Part shown: one piece after another, positions 15,799 to 23,783 of the stretch | Position numbering within the stretch: position 1 is the first letter of the stretch | Layout of the letters: the number at the start of each line of letters is the position of its first letter | NCBI RefSeq assembly: GCF_022271435.1 | Contig: NZ_JAFIQY010000052.1 | Location: forward strand, 1-57,764 | Direction of reading: 5' to 3' | Length of the DNA: 57,764 bases | Source: Streptomyces monomycini | GTDB lineage: Bacteria; Actinomycetota; Actinomycetes; Streptomycetales; Streptomycetaceae | Made by a program: the position numbers and the translations under genes | The notes under the pieces: model-generated | The model's input: the letters and a program-made list of their open reading frames with translations, nothing else | The model's database searches: none | What the model was told of the DNA's origin: nothing

Positions 15799-18027
15799 TC
15801 AACTCCCCACGTGGAGGACGATGACGCAGGTGTCGTCCTCCGGATTGATGTGCAGGACGGACAGCAGGGTCTCCAGGTGCTCCTCGGGGGTGCCGGCGGC
15901 TCCTCGGCGGGCGGTGGCCAGCAGCAGGTCCTCGCGGTCGCCGGCCCGGTCGGCGCGGCGCTCGACCAGGCCGTCCGTGTAGAGGATCAGGCGGTCGCCG
16001 GGGGCCAGCGCGAGTGTCTTGCAGACGTACCCGGGGTCGAGGCTGGCGCCGAGGGTGGTCCCGTCGCGGTTGACGAGTTCGGTGGCGCGTCCGTCGCGTA
16101 CGAGCACGGGCGGCGGGTGACCGGCGCGGGCCCAGGACAGCGTGCGCCGTACCGGATCGAAGTGGCCGACGGCGGCGGTCGCCGTCAGCGACTCGTCGTG
16201 GCCGTGGAAGGCGACGAGGTTGAGGCATTCGAGGACGTGCGCCGCGTCGGCACCGGTGTACGCGATCCCGAGCAGCGCGTTGCGCAACTGGGCCATGCCG
16301 GCGGCGGCCTGGAGCCCGTGCCCGAGCACGTCGCCGATGGCGATCAGCACCCGGCCGTCGGGCAGCGGCGTGGCCTCGAACCAGTCACCGCCCACACGGG
16401 CGCAGTTCTCGGCGGGCAGGTAGCGGATGGCCGCCCGCAGGCCCGGCAGGGCGGTGTGGGCCCGCGGCAGCAGGGCCAGTTGCAGCTCCTCCGCCATCCG
16501 CAGCTGCCGCCGTTCGGCTTCCCGCCGGGAGGCGTCCAGCGCCGCCTCCACCCGCCGGACGCGGGAGACGTCCTGGACGACTCCGCGCAGCGCCACCGGG
16601 TTGCCGAGACTGTCGCGTACCAGCTCGACGTTGACACTCACGTGGCGCAGCTTGCCGGAAGCCCGCGTACGGACCTCGAACCACACCGGACCGTGGTCGC
16701 GGGAGAGTGACTGCACGGCCCGGACGACGGCGGGCAGATCGTCCTCCACGACGTACCCGGAGAGCGCGCCGAGCGACAACGGGCCGCTGTCCGGGGCGAG
16801 ACCGAAGATGTCGTACATCCGCCGCGACCAGGTGGCCTCGCCGGTGGCCAGGTTCCACTCCGCCCAGCCGAGGTCGGCCAGCCGTTCGGCATCGTCGACG
16901 CGGGCCGTCAGCCGCGCCTGCTCGTCGTGGAACTGCCAGCTCACCAGCAGCCCGCCGCCCACCCGCCGGGCGCGCACGCTCACCACGGCCGGACGCAGGA
17001 CACCCCGCAGCGGCTCCTCGTACGGGAACGGGCCCCGGTCCAGCGGCACTCCGGTCTCCAGGACCGTCACACAGGCGTCGAAGATCCCCGAGAGGAGCAT
17101 GCCGGGGAAGACGTCGAGCAGGCGGCTGCCGCTGATCTGCTCGGGCGTACGGCCCAGAAGCCCGGTGGCGTGCGCGTTGCAGCGGTCGACGGTGAACTCG
17201 ACCACCCGGCCGAGCGGGCCGCGTACCGGGAAGAGCAGCGCCGCCGGTACGGGGATGGCGTCGAGGACCGCGCCCAGCCAGGCCGCCCGCACGTCGTCGT
17301 CCGGCAGCCCCAGGGCGGCCAGCCCGCGCAGCCGCTGCCCGGCGCAGTCGGTCAGCTCCTCCAGCCGCCTCCGGGCCGCGGGGGCCCGGGGCGCGGAGCC
17401 CGGCCGGACGACGCTGACCATGCAGACCGCGGCGGTGCGGGGCGCGCGCGGCGCGTCGCACCTGGCCGAGATCCAGGTCAGCGTCTGGCCGCCGTCCTCG
17501 TCGTCGAGCCACACCTGGTGGTCCGCGCCGGCCGTGCGGGCCGGCGGGAGGATGCGGTCCAGGGGCACCTGCGACCAGTCGCAGTCCGCCTGGGCGGCCG
17601 GGCCGGCGGCTCCGCTCATGCGGAGCATGCCTTCCGTGTCGAGGACGGCCAGCAGTACCGCCGTGGCGCCCCAGAGTTCGGCCCGTTCGTACAACCGCTG
17701 TGCCAGCTCGGCCGGGCCGGGGGCAGTGGCGAGTTCCCTGGCGCCGTCGGGCGGGCCGGGGGTGGGGGCCGGGCCGGTGCCGGGGCCGCGCGTGGCCCCT
17801 CCCCGCGCCCCCGCGTCGCGCACCGCCTCCCCGGCCGTCGCTCCCGGAGCCCCCAGCAGCCCGCTCGCGCAGGCCCGTGCCTGCGCCGCGTCGCATCCGA
17901 GATGTCTGACGAGGAGCTCCGTGACGCGCGCGGCACTCGGCGCAGCCCCGGGCACCGGCCCGCTCCCCCGTGGGGGACCTCCCTTGCCCGGCCGGGAACC
18001 GGCAACGCCGCTGTCACACCGGACCAT
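15799..18027 (-). CDS. PAS-domain SpoIIE/RsbU-type protein phosphatase
   Basis: 742 residues from ATG 18027 (GAGG 5 nt upstream; a longer frame to 18192 lacks a signal). A Pro/Gly-rich N-terminal 130 residues precede a GAF-like part (LAQRLYERAELWGATAVLLAVLDTEG), then two PAS domains (LLGRTPEQISGSRLLDVFPG; DLGWAEWNLATGEATWSRRMYDIFG) and the C-terminal PP2C-type SpoIIE domain with its metal-binding aspartates in VGGDWFEATPLPDGRVLIAIGDVLGHG and PGDRLILYTDGLVE. Such proteins dephosphorylate anti-anti-sigma factors in response to small signals. No partner anti-sigma gene is adjacent, so the target is unknown. Confidence 0.9.
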   Translation of the reverse strand: MVRCDSGVAGSRPGKGGPPRGSGPVPGAAPSAARVTELLVRHLGCDAAQARACASGLLGAPGATAGEAVRDAGARGGATRGPGTGPAPTPGPPDGARELATAPGPAELAQRLYERAELWGATAVLLAVLDTEGMLRMSGAAGPAAQADCDWSQVPLDRILPPARTAGADHQVWLDDEDGGQTLTWISARCDAPRAPRTAAVCMVSVVRPGSAPRAPAARRRLEELTDCAGQRLRGLAALGLPDDDVRAAWLGAVLDAIPVPAALLFPVRGPLGRVVEFTVDRCNAHATGLLGRTPEQISGSRLLDVFPGMLLSGIFDACVTVLETGVPLDRGPFPYEEPLRGVLRPAVVSVRARRVGGGLLVSWQFHDEQARLTARVDDAERLADLGWAEWNLATGEATWSRRMYDIFGLAPDSGPLSLGALSGYVVEDDLPAVVRAVQSLSRDHGPVWFEVRTRASGKLRHVSVNVELVRDSLGNPVALRGVVQDVSRVRRVEAALDASRREAERRQLRMAEELQLALLPRAHTALPGLRAAIRYLPAENCARVGGDWFEATPLPDGRVLIAIGDVLGHGLQAAAGMAQLRNALLGIAYTGADAAHVLECLNLVAFHGHDESLTATAAVGHFDPVRRTLSWARAGHPPPVLVRDGRATELVNRDGTTLGASLDPGYVCKTLALAPGDRLILYTDGLVERRADRAGDREDLLLATARRGAAGTPEEHLETLLSVLHINPEDDTCVIVLHVGS

Positions 18028-18394
18028 GGCACCTCGTCGCCTTTTCGAAGGCACCCGCGCCCGCCCCACGGTTGCTGCGGACGGCGCACGCAAGGCGCGC
18101 GCCCGCGACCGGCCGGGGAAGCCTGCCTCATGACGGCTGATATCTAACAGTTCCCGTCCGATCACCGTGCGAAGTGACCGGTAATGACCCATGCCTTTGC
18201 CGTACTGCCCTCAAGAGGAAGGGGACGAGCGGCCGCTGACCGCTATCGATCGGTACGCCGAGGGCAGGCGGCCAGGCCACCCTCTCCAGCAACTTCACGC
18301 AATATGTGTTAACAATGCAGGGAACTTCTGCTGAGAACGCCGTCCGCCGTCATCCGCGCGATGCCGCCCGCCGACTCCCGAGGGACACCCGCCC
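18028..18394. other. 367-bp intergenic region with TGTTAACA palindrome
   Basis: The space lies between the phosphatase and the divergent dehydrogenase. The 18295-18330 segment is AT-richer than its surroundings and contains the 8-bp palindrome TGTTAACA at 18307-18314, about 80 bp before the dehydrogenase start, a plausible operator for the co-transcribed DeoR-type regulator. No clean -35/-10 pair was recognised. Confidence 0.4.
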
Positions 18395-19447
18395 ATGCCC
18401 GCTCCGCTGCCCGCCCACGTGCCCGCGACCATGCGCGCCGCCGTACTGCACGCGCCGAAGGACCTGCGGATCGAGGAGCGGCCCGTGCCGGTCCCCGGGC
18501 CGGGGCAGGTGCTGGTCCGCGTCGAAGCCGTCGGCATCTGCGGCTCCGACGTGCACTACTACGAGCACGGACGGATCGGCGGCTTCGTCGTCCGCGCCCC
18601 GATGGTGCTCGGTCACGAACCGGGCGGCACCGTCGTCGCCCTCGGCCCCGGTGCCACCCTGCGCCGGCCGGGACAGCTGGTCTCGCTCGAACCCGGCATT
18701 CCGTGCGGTACGTGCACACAGTGCCGCCACGGCCGCTACAACCTGTGCCCCGAGGTGTCCTTCTACGCGACACCGCCGGTCGACGGCGCCCTGTGCGAGT
18801 ACGTCGTCATCGACGAGCGCTTCGCCCACCCCGTGCCGGACCCGCTGACCGCCGAGACCGCGGCCCTGCTGGAGCCGCTGTCCGTCGGCGTGTGGGCGGC
18901 GCGCAAGGGGCGGGTCGGCACCGGCTCGCGGGTGCTGGTCACCGGCGCCGGGCCGATCGGCCTGGTCGCCGTCCAGACCGCCCGCGCCTTCGGCGCCACC
19001 GAGGTCGTCGTCACCGACATCGCACCCGAACGCCTCGAACTGGCGCGGGAGTTGGGTGCCACCGGCACCGTCGACGTACGGACCGCCCGGCTCGCCGACA
19101 CCGGGTACGTCCCCGACGTGCTCCTGGAGTGCTCCGGTGTCCCGGCCGTCGCCGACGAGGGCATCCGGACCGTCGGCCGGGCCGGCCGCGCGGTGCTGGT
19201 GGGGATGGGCGGGGACACCGTGCCGCTGCCGCTCGCCCATGTGCAAAACTTCGAGATCGAGGTCACCGGCACCTTCCGGTACGCCAACACCTGGCCCGCC
19301 GCCATCGCCCTGGCCGCCTCGGGCGACGTACGGCTGGACCGGCTGGTCTCCCACCGGTACGGCCTGGAGCAGGCGGAACAGGCGCTCACCGCGGCCGCCC
19401 GTGACCGTACGACGATCAAGCCCGTGGTGTGTCCGCTGCCCAGCTGA
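18395..19447 (+). CDS. Zinc-dependent polyol dehydrogenase (sorbitol/xylitol type)
   Basis: 350 residues from ATG 18395 with GAGGGA upstream. MDR-superfamily alcohol dehydrogenase: catalytic zinc ligands in GICGSDVHYYEHGRIGGF and GHEPGG, structural zinc cysteines in GIPCGTCTQCRHGRYNLC, and the NAD-binding GAGPIGLVAVQTARAFGA. HYYEHGRIG and the LEPLSVGVWAARKG stretch are characteristic of sorbitol/xylitol dehydrogenases. It should oxidise a sugar alcohol to the ketose with NAD+. It is followed 31 bp downstream by a DeoR-type regulator, so the pair is probably an inducible polyol utilisation unit; no transporter or kinase is linked. Confidence 0.9.
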   Translation: MPAPLPAHVPATMRAAVLHAPKDLRIEERPVPVPGPGQVLVRVEAVGICGSDVHYYEHGRIGGFVVRAPMVLGHEPGGTVVALGPGATLRRPGQLVSLEPGIPCGTCTQCRHGRYNLCPEVSFYATPPVDGALCEYVVIDERFAHPVPDPLTAETAALLEPLSVGVWAARKGRVGTGSRVLVTGAGPIGLVAVQTARAFGATEVVVTDIAPERLELARELGATGTVDVRTARLADTGYVPDVLLECSGVPAVADEGIRTVGRAGRAVLVGMGGDTVPLPLAHVQNFEIEVTGTFRYANTWPAAIALAASGDVRLDRLVSHRYGLEQAEQALTAAARDRTTIKPVVCPLPS

Positions 19448-19478
19448 CCGCCGTGGGCGCGGAGGGAAGGAACGCCGG

Positions 19479-20288
19479 ATGTCCGCCAAGGCACGGCTGT
19501 CGCAGGCCGCCGTCGAGCAGCGGCGGCAGGCCGTCCTGCGGTACGTCGCCGACCGCGGCGCCCTGCGCATCGACGCGCTCGCCGACCGCTTCGGCGTCAG
19601 CCTGATGACGATGCACCGCGACCTGGACGACCTCGCCGGGCGCCATCTGCTCCGTAAGGAGCGGGGGCGGGCGGTCGCCTTTCCCGCGCTGACCATGGAG
19701 ACCGCCACCCGCTTCCGGGAGTCCGCCGGCCTGGCGGTCAAGACGGCGCTGTGCGCGGCGGTGGCCGAACACATCACGCCCGGCAGCACCCTGCTCATGG
19801 ACGACTCCACCACCCTTTACCCGCTGGCCGGAATGCTGGCCCGGCAGGGCCGGGCCGCGCGGCTCACCGTGATCACCAACTCCATCGGCCTGGCGCAGCG
19901 CCTGGGCGCGGCACCCGGCGTGGACGTCACTCTGCTGGGTGGCCGGTACCAGAGCGAGTTCAACTCCTGTACCGGACCGGAGGTCACCCGTGGCCTCGCC
20001 CGGCTCCACGCCGACCTGGCGCTGATGTCCGCCACCGCCGTCCTCGACGGGCGCCTCTTCCATCCGTTGCGGGAGTATGCCGAGGTCAAGGAGGCCATGC
20101 TGGCGGCCGCCGGCCGGGCCGCGCTGGTGGTGGACAGTTCCAAGACGGGCAAGCGGGCCACGTACGCATACGGCACCGCCGCCCGCTACGGAACGGTCGT
20201 CACCGACACCGCGACCCCCGCGGCGGAACTCGCGGCCCTGCGGGCCACCGGCGCCGCCGTCGAGGTCGTGGATCCCGGCGCGGGGTGA
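19479..20288 (+). CDS. DeoR/GlpR-family sugar regulator
   Basis: 269 residues from ATG 19479 (GGAGGGAAGGA 8 nt before). The N-terminal winged helix is RRQAVLRYVADRGALRIDALADRFGVSLMTMHRDLDDL; the C-terminal DeoRC sensor domain contains the ISOCOT-fold signatures LLMDDSTTLYPLA, VITNSIGLAQ, VTLLGGRYQSEFNSCTGP and VVDSSKTGK. Such proteins respond to phosphorylated sugars. Its position directly behind the polyol dehydrogenase suggests it controls that gene, possibly through TGTTAACA at 18307. Its stop is 13 bp from the end of the convergent gene. Confidence 0.92.
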   Translation: MSAKARLSQAAVEQRRQAVLRYVADRGALRIDALADRFGVSLMTMHRDLDDLAGRHLLRKERGRAVAFPALTMETATRFRESAGLAVKTALCAAVAEHITPGSTLLMDDSTTLYPLAGMLARQGRAARLTVITNSIGLAQRLGAAPGVDVTLLGGRYQSEFNSCTGPEVTRGLARLHADLALMSATAVLDGRLFHPLREYAEVKEAMLAAAGRAALVVDSSKTGKRATYAYGTAARYGTVVTDTATPAAELAALRATGAAVEVVDPGAG

Positions 20289-20301
20289 GATCGGGGCCCG
20301 G

Positions 20302-20640
20302 TCAGACGCCGTCCGGAGGGAGGGCGGCGACCGTGTCGAGCAGGCGGTCGACGTCGGCCAGGGCCTCCCGGCCGGTGTCGGAGTCGCGCTGAGCGGGGTC
20401 GTCGAGGAAGTCGGCGGTACAGGCCAGCAGCTGGTACATGGCGCCGATGGGCTTCAGGCCCCAGGAGGCGCTCAGCAGGATGTGGGTGATGACGGGGGCG
20501 GTGAGCCGCCCGCCGTTGTCGTCACGGGCGAGCACCAGGGCCAGGGCCAGGTTGCGGTCGGCGTCGTCCGGCTGCCACGGCCCGCCGAGGTCGCGGGCGA
20601 GGGTGGTGGCCTGGGACCGGATGTCGGATGCCGCGTTCAT
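20302..20640 (-). CDS. Hypothetical all-helical protein
   Basis: 112 residues from ATG 20640. Sequence features: ASDIRSQATTLARDLGGPW, DADRNLALALVLARDDNGG, SWGLKPIGAMYQLLACTADF and an acidic C-terminal helix DSDTGREALADVDRLLDTVAA. No signal peptide, membrane segment or recognised motif. Codon use is normal for the window. The longer frame upstream is Arg/Pro-rich and not coding-like. It is divergent from the lasso precursor 219 bp away, but nothing links it to lasso biosynthesis. Confidence 0.6.
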   Translation of the reverse strand: MNAASDIRSQATTLARDLGGPWQPDDADRNLALALVLARDDNGGRLTAPVITHILLSASWGLKPIGAMYQLLACTADFLDDPAQRDSDTGREALADVDRLLDTVAALPPDGV

Positions 20641-20858
20641 GGTCCGACGGTGCCACACCGCGCCCCGCTTCCGGCGGGGGCGCCACCGGACCCGGCGCGC
20701 GCGTTTCGCGTGCGTCCCCGGCTGCGTCACTCCGCCGGGTGAAGACGGCCGCCGTCCGGCGTACGGCGGTGCGGCGTTGGGCAGTCCCTGGGCGCGCAGG
20801 GCGCGGCGGTCCCGAAGCGGTCGGGAAGCCGGGGCCACCGCGCGAAGAGGGGAGCGCT

Positions 20859-20999
20859 GTGGAAGCGGACATCGTGTACGAGCCGCCCGTGGTGGAGGAG
20901 CTCGGCTCCTTCGCCGAGCTGACGCTCGGGTCGAGCACCGGCACGTTCTTCGAGGGCGGCTATGCGCCCTGGTACTGGCAGATCCCGCCGACGGGCTGA
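20859..20999 (+). CDS. Lasso peptide precursor (A protein)
   Basis: 46 residues from GTG 20859, with GAGGGGAGC ideally placed. The leader is residues 1-23 and contains the RRE-recognition pattern YxxP-x-(V/L)-xxx-G-x-F: Tyr7, Pro10, Val12, Gly16, Phe18. Thr22 is the conserved penultimate leader residue. The predicted core starts at Gly24: ring GSSTGTFFE, closed by Gly1 to the side chain of Glu9, then the tail GGYAPWYWQIPPTG. A nine-residue macrolactam and a bulky aromatic plug region (WYW) are what lasso topology needs. No cysteines, so class II. I do not recognise the core as a known lasso peptide. The asparagine-synthetase-like cyclase starts 6 bp downstream. Confidence 0.88.
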   Translation: MEADIVYEPPVVEELGSFAELTLGSSTGTFFEGGYAPWYWQIPPTG

Positions 21000-21005
21000 C
21001 CGGAC

Positions 21006-22832
21006 TTGACCGGCGACGTGTGGTTCACGGTCCTCCCCGACGGCGAGAACGGGCTGGCCGCGGCGAGCGTGCTGCGGTCCGGCGCGACCGAGGTGGTCTC
21101 CCACCACTCCGGCCGCCCGTGGCTGGTGGGCAGCTGGCCCGCCGGTCAGCTGGTGACCGCCGCGGTGGGGGCGGCGCGGATGGTGGTGATCGGGCGCTGC
21201 CCGGTCACCACCGACGCGCTCACGGACCGGCTGCGCCGGGTCCGGGACATGACCGGCGCCGAGGGCGCGCTCACCGGCCTCGCGGGAAGCTTCCACGCGG
21301 TGCTCTCCGCGGGCGGCCGGGTCCGGGTGCGCGGCAGCGCCTCAGCCGTACGCCGGGTCTTCCACGCCCGGGTCGGCGGTGTGACGGTGGCGGCGAACCG
21401 CGCCGACATCCTGGCGTCGGCACGCGGCGCGCCCGTGGACGAACGGCAGTTGGCGCTCCGCCTGCTGGCGTCACCTCCTCCGTATCCGCTCGCCGACGGC
21501 GGCTGTCTGTGGCGCGGAGTCCACGCCGTACCCGACGGCCACAGCCTGCTGCTGGAAGCCGACGGCCGGGCCACGGCCCGGCGCTGGTGGACCCCGCCGG
21601 GCCCCGAACTCCCGCTCGCCCAGGGGGCGGACGCGGTACGGCGGGCACTGGCCGCCGCGGTGGACTCCTGCACCGCCGAACGCAAGACCGTCAGCGCGGA
21701 CCTCTCCGGCGGGATGGACTCCACGAGCCTGTGCTTCCTCGCCGCCCGCGGCCCGGCCCGCCTGGTCACCTTCCGCTGGGAGAGCGTCGACCCGGCGAAC
21801 GACGACGCCGCCTGGGCCGCCCGGGCGACCGCCCGGCTCCCCGGCGCCGAGCACGTACTCCCCGGCCGCGCCGGCGCACCCCTGTGGTTCAGCGGCATGG
21901 ACAGCCTGGACGGGGCCGGGGACGAGCCCGGTGTCTGGGTCCGGGACAGCGCCAAACTCACCACACTCGCCGGGCTGATGACCGCGCGCGGGTCGGCGCT
22001 GCATCTGTCGGGCGGCGGCGGGGACGAACTGTTCGCCGCTCTTCCGCCGTATCTGCACGACGCCCTGCGCAGCGACCCGCGGACCGTACCGGGCCGCATA
22101 CGCAGACAGCGGGCGGTCCACCGCCAGCCCCTGTTGCCGCTGCTGCGCGGCCTGGCGGACCGCAGCACCTTCAGCCGGTGGCTGACCGCCTGGGCGGACC
22201 ACCTCGTCCCGGACCCGGCGAAGCCGCCTCCCGCGCGCTTCACGTCCGGCACGGCCTGGGGGACGTTCGCGGCCATGCCGCCCTGGGCCACCCCGGCAGC
22301 GGTCAGCGCGGCGCGGTCCGTCCTGCGCGAAGCGGCCGCCGACGCCCCCGAGGCGCTCGCGGCGCAGCGGGGCCAGCATGCCGCGCTGGCCGGTGTGCAG
22401 ATGTGCGGCCGCGCGTTCCGGCAGGTCGACCAGGCCGCGACCGGGCTGGGACTGCCGCACGCCGCGCCCTTCCTGGACGACAGCGTGATCGAGGCCGCGC
22501 TGTCCGTACGGGTCACCGACCGCGGCGCCCCCGACCGCTACAAGCCGGTCCTCGCCACCGCCATGCGGGGCGTCGTCCCCGACGACCTGCTGGCGCGGAC
22601 CACGAAGGGCGAGTACACCGCCGACTTCTACTTCGCCCTGCGCCGTAACCGTGCCGCCCTCGCCGAGCTGTTCAACGAGTCGCGGCTGGCCCGCGCCGGG
22701 CTCCTGGACACGGCGGCCCTCGCCGCCGGGCTGGCCCGGCCGCATCTGCCGCCCGCCGTGATGCGCGCCCTGGACAACACCCTGGCCTGCGAGGTCTGGC
22801 TGCGTCACGCGATCAGGCCACCCGGCGGGTGA
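21006..22832 (+). CDS. Lasso peptide macrolactam cyclase (C protein, asparagine synthetase-like)
   Basis: 608 residues from TTG 21006; GTG 21018 is an equally possible start, and neither has a clear ribosome site, suggesting coupling to the precursor. The N-terminal about 190 residues are glutaminase-like but lack the nucleophilic Cys2, as in lasso cyclases. The synthetase domain has the PP-loop SADLSGGMDSTSLCF (SGGMDS at 234-239), the LHLSGGGGDELFA motif and the C-terminal LARTTKGEYTADFYFALRRNR typical of actinomycete lasso C proteins. It adenylates the Glu9 side chain of the core and joins it to Gly1. No B1 (RRE), B2 (leader peptidase) or D (ABC exporter) gene follows. Confidence 0.88.
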   Translation: MTGDVWFTVLPDGENGLAAASVLRSGATEVVSHHSGRPWLVGSWPAGQLVTAAVGAARMVVIGRCPVTTDALTDRLRRVRDMTGAEGALTGLAGSFHAVLSAGGRVRVRGSASAVRRVFHARVGGVTVAANRADILASARGAPVDERQLALRLLASPPPYPLADGGCLWRGVHAVPDGHSLLLEADGRATARRWWTPPGPELPLAQGADAVRRALAAAVDSCTAERKTVSADLSGGMDSTSLCFLAARGPARLVTFRWESVDPANDDAAWAARATARLPGAEHVLPGRAGAPLWFSGMDSLDGAGDEPGVWVRDSAKLTTLAGLMTARGSALHLSGGGGDELFAALPPYLHDALRSDPRTVPGRIRRQRAVHRQPLLPLLRGLADRSTFSRWLTAWADHLVPDPAKPPPARFTSGTAWGTFAAMPPWATPAAVSAARSVLREAAADAPEALAAQRGQHAALAGVQMCGRAFRQVDQAATGLGLPHAAPFLDDSVIEAALSVRVTDRGAPDRYKPVLATAMRGVVPDDLLARTTKGEYTADFYFALRRNRAALAELFNESRLARAGLLDTAALAAGLARPHLPPAVMRALDNTLACEVWLRHAIRPPGG

Positions 22833-22875
22833 CCGCACCGGCGGGCACGCGAGGCGCCCGCCGGCCCGGGGTCAC
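22829..22875. terminator. Terminator closing the lasso operon
   Basis: CCGGCGGGC (22838-22846) pairs with GCCCGCCGG (22856-22864) around a 9-nt loop, and the outer arms GTGACC (22829-22834) and GGTCAC (22870-22875) extend the stem with small bulges. It lies between the convergent ends of the cyclase gene (22832) and the secreted protease gene (22872) and shows that the lasso transcript stops after the C gene. Confidence 0.7.
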
Positions 22876-23783
22876 GGCTTGGGCAGGACGCAGCCCGGCC
22901 GCCCGAGGTCGAGCTTGTTGCCGGTGCCGAAGCACTTGGGTATCTCGTACGTCTCCTGGGCGTAGCCGATGCCCCGGCGGACGCTCACCTGGCCGTTGGC
23001 GTCCACCTCGCACGGGTTGTTCAGCGTGCAGCGCTGACCGCTCTCGTTGAGCGTGTTGTTGACGGCCGCCACCTTGCCGGAGGCGACGTCGACCACCGGC
23101 GACCCCGAGGTGCCGCCGATGACCTTGCAGGCGGCGGTGTAGCGGACCGAGTCCTTCCAGGTCCAGCCACCCTCCTTCAGCCGGTAGGCGAAACCGTCCA
23201 CGTTGCAGTTGTAGGTCTTCTTCCAGTAACCGGAGACGACGCTGATGGCGGCACCCTGCACGGGGTGCGTGGTGGCCATGTCCAGCGCCTTGATGCCGAA
23301 GCGCTGCTTGATCTGCGCGTAGGTGGAGGAGAGTTCGTAGACCGAGACGTCGGTGTCGGTCATCGTGCCGTACGCGATCTTGGTGGCCCGTACCGTGCCG
23401 AGGTTGCCGGCCGAGGCGCTGAGCACCGTGAAACTGCGGCTGGAGGGGCGGTCGACGACGACCTCGCCCGCGCCGGGCATCCCGGTCTCCAGGCAGTGGC
23501 CGTTGGACATGACCAGGGCCGGGTCGTCGTCGGCCGAGGTGGGCATCCGGACGATCGACCCCGAGCAGTTGCTCAGAGCCACCGTGCCGGCGAAGGACAC
23601 CGCCCGGGGAGCCGCCGCATCGGCTCCGGTGAGCGTGGCGTCCGCCGTGCGCTGGAGCGAGGGCGCCGCCGTGTGCCCGGCGGCGTCCTGGGGTGTGGCA
23701 GCACCGGCGGTTCCGGCGGTGCCCACGAGCGCGGCGGTACCCAGGACGGCCGTGGCCAGGGCACCGACGAGAGGGCTTCTCAT
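22872..23783 (-). CDS. Secreted trypsin-like (V8-type) serine peptidase
   Basis: 303 residues from ATG 23783, with GAGAGGA upstream. Residues 1-29 are a signal peptide (GTAGAA). The catalytic residues are visible: His96 in VMSNGHCL, Asp145 in MTDTDVSVYEL and Ser226 in GGTSGSPVVD. The GTSGSP form and the size resemble V8-like / trypsin_2 peptidases of Streptomyces. Several cysteines (73, 97, 193, 219 and others) fit an extracellular enzyme. It is convergent with the lasso cyclase and belongs to its own transcript. Inverted repeats upstream (23839-23895) are probable regulatory sites. Confidence 0.88.
   Translation of the reverse strand: MRSPLVGALATAVLGTAALVGTAGTAGAATPQDAAGHTAAPSLQRTADATLTGADAAAPRAVSFAGTVALSNCSGSIVRMPTSADDDPALVMSNGHCLETGMPGAGEVVVDRPSSRSFTVLSASAGNLGTVRATKIAYGTMTDTDVSVYELSSTYAQIKQRFGIKALDMATTHPVQGAAISVVSGYWKKTYNCNVDGFAYRLKEGGWTWKDSVRYTAACKVIGGTSGSPVVDVASGKVAAVNNTLNESGQRCTLNNPCEVDANGQVSVRRGIGYAQETYEIPKCFGTGNKLDLGRPGCVLPKP

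Noticed and set aside
20302..20640. Hypothetical gene upstream of the lasso precursor considered as an RRE (B1) protein
   Set aside because: It is divergent, apparently all-helical, and lacks the beta-strand start and winged-helix pattern of PqqD-like RREs.
20438..22648. Large plus-strand frame over the lasso region
   Set aside because: Arg-rich out-of-frame shadow of the lasso cyclase gene.
22829..23050. GTG overlapping the lasso cyclase stop, possible start of a B1 gene
   Set aside because: After about a dozen codons the frame becomes the antisense of the peptidase gene, Arg/Cys-rich and not coding-like; the overlap falls within the terminator stem.
22872..23783. Secreted trypsin-like peptidase considered as the missing lasso leader peptidase
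   Set aside because: It has a signal peptide and chymotrypsin fold, lies on the opposite strand behind a terminator, and lacks the transglutaminase-like Cys-His-Asp fold of lasso B2 proteins.
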